From NCBI GenBank assembly GCA_903896915.1, contig CAITZN010000267.1, forward strand, positions 1-7,531: a stretch of DNA of 7,531 nt. The letters run 5' to 3'. Each line of letters begins with the position of its first letter. Within the stretch, counting starts at the first letter, position 1. The DNA comes from an uncultured bacterium (GTDB lineage: Bacteria > Desulfobacterota > Desulfobulbia > Desulfobulbales > Desulfobulbaceae). Positions 6,120 to 7,531 of this stretch are shown one piece after another. The position numbers were made by a program, and so were the translations under genes. The notes under the pieces were generated by a model. That model was not told the DNA's origin, did no database searches, and saw only the letters and a list, made by a program, of their open reading frames with translations.

Positions 6120-6144
6120 TAATCATCCAGGTAAATGATGATTA
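6120..6144. repeat. perfect 8-bp inverted repeat between the HU-like stop and the HD gene start
   Basis: TAATCATC (6120-6127) and GATGATTA (6137-6144) are exact inverted copies around a nine-base loop. On the minus strand the hairpin begins with the TAA stop of the HU/IHF-like gene and ends 10 bases before the ATG of the HD gene. On the + strand it is followed by TTTTT (6145-6149), so it could also end antisense transcription. It may be an operator or an mRNA hairpin controlling the second gene; function is inferred. Confidence 0.55.
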
Positions 6145-6420
6145 TTTTTGGTTCATCTGTTCTCGAAGATCCTTGCCTGGCTTGAAAAATGGTAATTTCT
6201 TTGGTGCAACTTTTATCTCCTTTCCGGTTTTTGGATTTCTCCCAATGTACGATTCATATTGTCGCACCTGAAAACTGCCGAATCCACGGATTTCAACGTT
6301 CTGGCCGTCTAACAAGGCGTCTGTCATCGCTGCCAGAATAGTATTCACAATCGATTTTGCCTCTTTTACGGACATTTTTTGCTGTTCGGCTAGAGCTTCA
6401 ATCAATTTTGTTTTAGTCAT
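6142..6420 (-). CDS. HU/IHF-family DNA-bending protein (IHF-beta-like)
   Basis: A 92-residue protein of full family length. The N-terminus MTKTKLIEALAEQ is IHF-beta-like, followed by the helical dimerisation half. Then come VEIRGFGSFQVR (42-53, the family signature), GRNPKTGKEI (60-69) with the DNA-intercalating Pro63 at the tip of the beta arm, and PFFKPGKDLRE (77-87). GRNPKTG and FKPGK are typical of IHF-beta subunits, so a histone-like architectural role in transcription, replication or site-specific recombination is expected. A good ribosome site (GGAG on the minus strand, + positions 6430-6433) lies nine bases before the ATG. It is the first gene of a probable two-gene unit with the HD hydrolase. 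Whether it is the organism's main IHF-beta or an accessory copy cannot be told from the window. Confidence 0.95.
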   Translation of the reverse strand: MTKTKLIEALAEQQKMSVKEAKSIVNTILAAMTDALLDGQNVEIRGFGSFQVRQYESYIGRNPKTGKEIKVAPKKLPFFKPGKDLREQMNQK

Positions 6421-6450
6421 AAATTATCACTCCATCATCTATCCTAACTC

Positions 6451-6479
6451 ATTATATTACATATCAGTATTGCTGACCC
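6451..6479 (-). promoter_or_regulatory. possible promoter for the HU/IHF-like and HD genes
   Basis: Read on the minus strand, a perfect -10 TATAAT (+ positions 6451-6456) is preceded after 17 bases by a weak -35 GGGTCA (6474-6479). It lies about 30 bases before the HU-like start codon. The -10 is excellent and the -35 is poor. Confidence 0.45.
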
Positions 6480-6486
6480 TGCGGCC

Positions 6487-6513
6487 ATGACAATGCACAC
6501 GATGTAGTATAAA
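6487..6513 (+). promoter_or_regulatory. weak candidate promoter for the rightward small genes
   Basis: ATGACA (6487-6492, five of six to consensus) and TATAAA (6508-6513) are 15 bases apart, shorter than ideal. It would be back-to-back with the minus-strand promoter and could drive the + strand genes that follow. Confidence 0.25.
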
Positions 6514-6551
6514 GTCCGGGTATTGGCTGAGTCAAGGACACTTATAGGGAA

Positions 6552-6720
6552 ATGCTAAAATTTTTAGGAGGTTGCGGCCCACTTTGCTCAAAATATCAAT
6601 AGAGCTGTTCTAGAATCGGAAATTGAATCTTGGCATGGTTGGAATGTAGGCAATAAGGCTTATCGTTATTTAAAAGGACGAGGGCTTCTTATTCTTAAGT
6701 TATTTGGAGAATTGCCATGA
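6552..6720 (+). pseudogene. remnant of a small coding sequence, start lost or frameshifted
   Basis: From base 6568 the frame is open to TGA 6718-6720 and reads like protein (AHFAQNINRAVLESEIESWH, then GNKAYRYLKGRGLLILKLFG). It has no ATG, GTG or suitably placed TTG, and is closed upstream by TAG 6565-6567. Its end overlaps the next small gene's ATG as ATGA, as in a coupled operon, which supports past coding use. An ATG at 6552 in a neighbouring frame would join it to give about 55 residues if one C of the CCC at 6578-6580 were removed. So either a one-base insertion, a sequencing error, or a truncated gene is present. No family was recognised. Confidence 0.4.
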
Positions 6721-6923
6721 ATAACAAAACAATAGATACATATAAAGGTTGGTCTATATCTGTGACTGCCGAGAAGAATATGTGAGCAAATTTCAGCTTT
6801 GATATCACTTCCCCGTCTGGTCACTGCCAGCATGTCGGAATGGGCGGTGACAACAGGCAACGTGCAATGGAAAGAGCTAAAGAAATGATTGATCTGGAAT
6901 TTGCAATAGCTGAGGCAGAGTAA
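6717..6923 (+). pseudogene. small (68-codon) gene interrupted by an in-frame TGA
   Basis: ATG 6717 has a good ribosome site (GGAG, 6706-6709) and overlaps the preceding stop as ATGA. The frame runs 22 codons, meets TGA at 6783-6785, then continues in the same frame for 45 sense codons to TAA 6921-6923. Both halves look like one protein: NKTIDTYKGWSISVTAEKN before the stop, and ANFSFDITSPSG ... RAMERAKEMIDLEFAIAEAE after it. The pattern 'TYKG-hydrophobic...TAEK...ANF' recalls small uncharacterised proteins in which a Trp commonly precedes the 'ANF/ASF' strand, so a TGG-to-TGA change is the simplest explanation. Selenocysteine is a less likely alternative: no redox motif surrounds the site, and the nearest hairpin (CTGG/CCAG, 6817-6830) is too distant for a usual bacterial SECIS. 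Confidence 0.6.
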
Positions 6924-6958
6924 GGAGTGAAATTTTAAACAAGAAAACGGTATAACCC

Positions 6959-7531
6959 ATGGATAATACAAAACTAGCGACCCAACTTCTTGCTAAGGCT
7001 TATGCAGATCAGGGCAATCCTGATGGTTGGTTCGAAGAATTTTATGCCCGTGCTGATGGCGATACAACCAAGGTGTACTGGGCTGATTTGAAACCTAGCC
7101 CTTTGCTTCTCGCATGGATTGAAAAGAACAGCACTTCAGCAGGAACGTTGGCAATCACAATTGGGTGCGGTTTAGGCGATGATGCAGAAGCACTGGCTAC
7201 CCATGGCATTAGCGTCACTGCCTTCGATATATCCACATCGGCAATTGCTATGTGTCGGCAGCGATTTCCAAACAGTTCAGTAGACTACAAGGTGGCAGAC
7301 CTGTTCAATCTCCCTGCAGAGTGGCATCGAACATTCGAATTGGTATACGAGTGCAACACTATCCAGATTCTAACCGGCTCGAATCGAAAACGAGCTATTG
7401 ACGCAATTATTGATCTGGTCGCTCCGGGTGGCTACGTTCTCGTCTCTTGCCGTAGCAGGGTAATAGGGGAACATACAGACGCATTCCCCTTGGCTTTAGA
7501 TCGTTCTGAAATAGATGGTTTCGTTCGGGGA
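6959..7531 (+). CDS. class I SAM-dependent methyltransferase (3' end outside window)
   Basis: ATG 6959 opens a frame that stays open for 191 codons to the window end. Motif I, ITIGCGLGDDAEALA (66-80), binds S-adenosylmethionine. FDIS (89-92) holds the acidic residue (Asp90) that contacts the ribose, VADLFNLP (112-119) holds Asp114, FELVYECNTIQ (126-136) is the motif IV region and LVAPGGYVLVS (153-163) is the following strand. The N-terminal part, VYWADLKPSPLLLAW (39-53), is typical of a bacterial methyltransferase-25 group resembling the thiopurine methyltransferase/TehB type; the substrate is unknown. A TAA two codons before the ATG fixes the earliest start. The ribosome site is poor, with AGGAG (6923-6927) lying about 30 bases upstream. 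It probably belongs to the same rightward unit as the two damaged small genes, yet remains intact as far as visible. Confidence 0.9.
   Translation, partial: MDNTKLATQLLAKAYADQGNPDGWFEEFYARADGDTTKVYWADLKPSPLLLAWIEKNSTSAGTLAITIGCGLGDDAEALATHGISVTAFDISTSAIAMCRQRFPNSSVDYKVADLFNLPAEWHRTFELVYECNTIQILTGSNRKRAIDAIIDLVAPGGYVLVSCRSRVIGEHTDAFPLALDRSEIDGFVRG

Noticed and set aside
6817..6830. CTGG-TCACTG-CCAG hairpin as a SECIS for TGA 6783
   Set aside because: It starts 31 bases after the TGA with a four-pair stem; bacterial SECIS loops normally sit closer, and no Cys/Sec-type motif surrounds the TGA.
6666..6971. 101-codon minus-strand open frame
   Set aside because: It is the antisense of the two small + strand ORFs, has low-complexity Ser/Phe/Cys composition and no ribosome site.
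1..7531. CRISPR array, insertion sequence, transposase or integrase
   Set aside because: No regularly spaced repeats, terminal inverted repeats or recombinase motifs were found in the window.

Overview
The window reads as chromosomal DNA from a Gram-negative bacterium. The mix of genes suggests a member of the Desulfobacterota (former Deltaproteobacteria, possibly Desulfobulbales-like), but that placement is inferred from gene content and protein flavour, not proven. Intact genes before about 5140 look like ordinary housekeeping or metabolic genes with balanced base composition. The part after the tRNA is visibly more A/T-rich, with smaller accessory-type genes and two damaged small genes.

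Left part (1-2400, all + strand). The window opens in the last 31 codons of an NfeD-like protein. A paraslipin/QmcA-type SPFH membrane protein follows, which is the classic NfeD-SPFH pair. Then comes a CaiB/BaiF family III acyl-CoA enzyme that carries the complete residue set of alpha-methylacyl-CoA racemases.

Middle part (2400-5140, + strand). A short 50-codon ORF unusually rich in Phe and Tyr overlaps, by ATGA, the start of a 561-residue fusion protein. The fusion has a prephenate dehydratase-like half, an ACT domain and a TyrA-type prephenate dehydrogenase half, so it belongs to Phe/Tyr biosynthesis or its control. The dehydratase-like half has lost several signature residues, and the TyrA half lacks the expected prephenate-binding Arg. 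A possible 33-residue membrane peptide and a protein with zinc-binding cysteine sets at both ends follow.

Right part (5140-7531). A tRNA-His(GUG) gene has its own likely promoter and a strong intrinsic terminator. After a non-coding stretch with repeated TGTCCA-type motifs come two minus-strand genes, an IHF-beta/HU-like DNA-bending protein and an HD-domain hydrolase, with a perfect inverted repeat between them. On the + strand a frame-disrupted ORF remnant overlaps a small gene broken by an in-frame TGA. A SAM-dependent methyltransferase then runs off the window end. This part may be an accessory region anchored at the tRNA; no integrase is visible here.

The most interesting points are the aromatic-rich ORF coupled to the aromatic-pathway fusion gene, the residue losses in that fusion, and the TGA-interrupted small gene.
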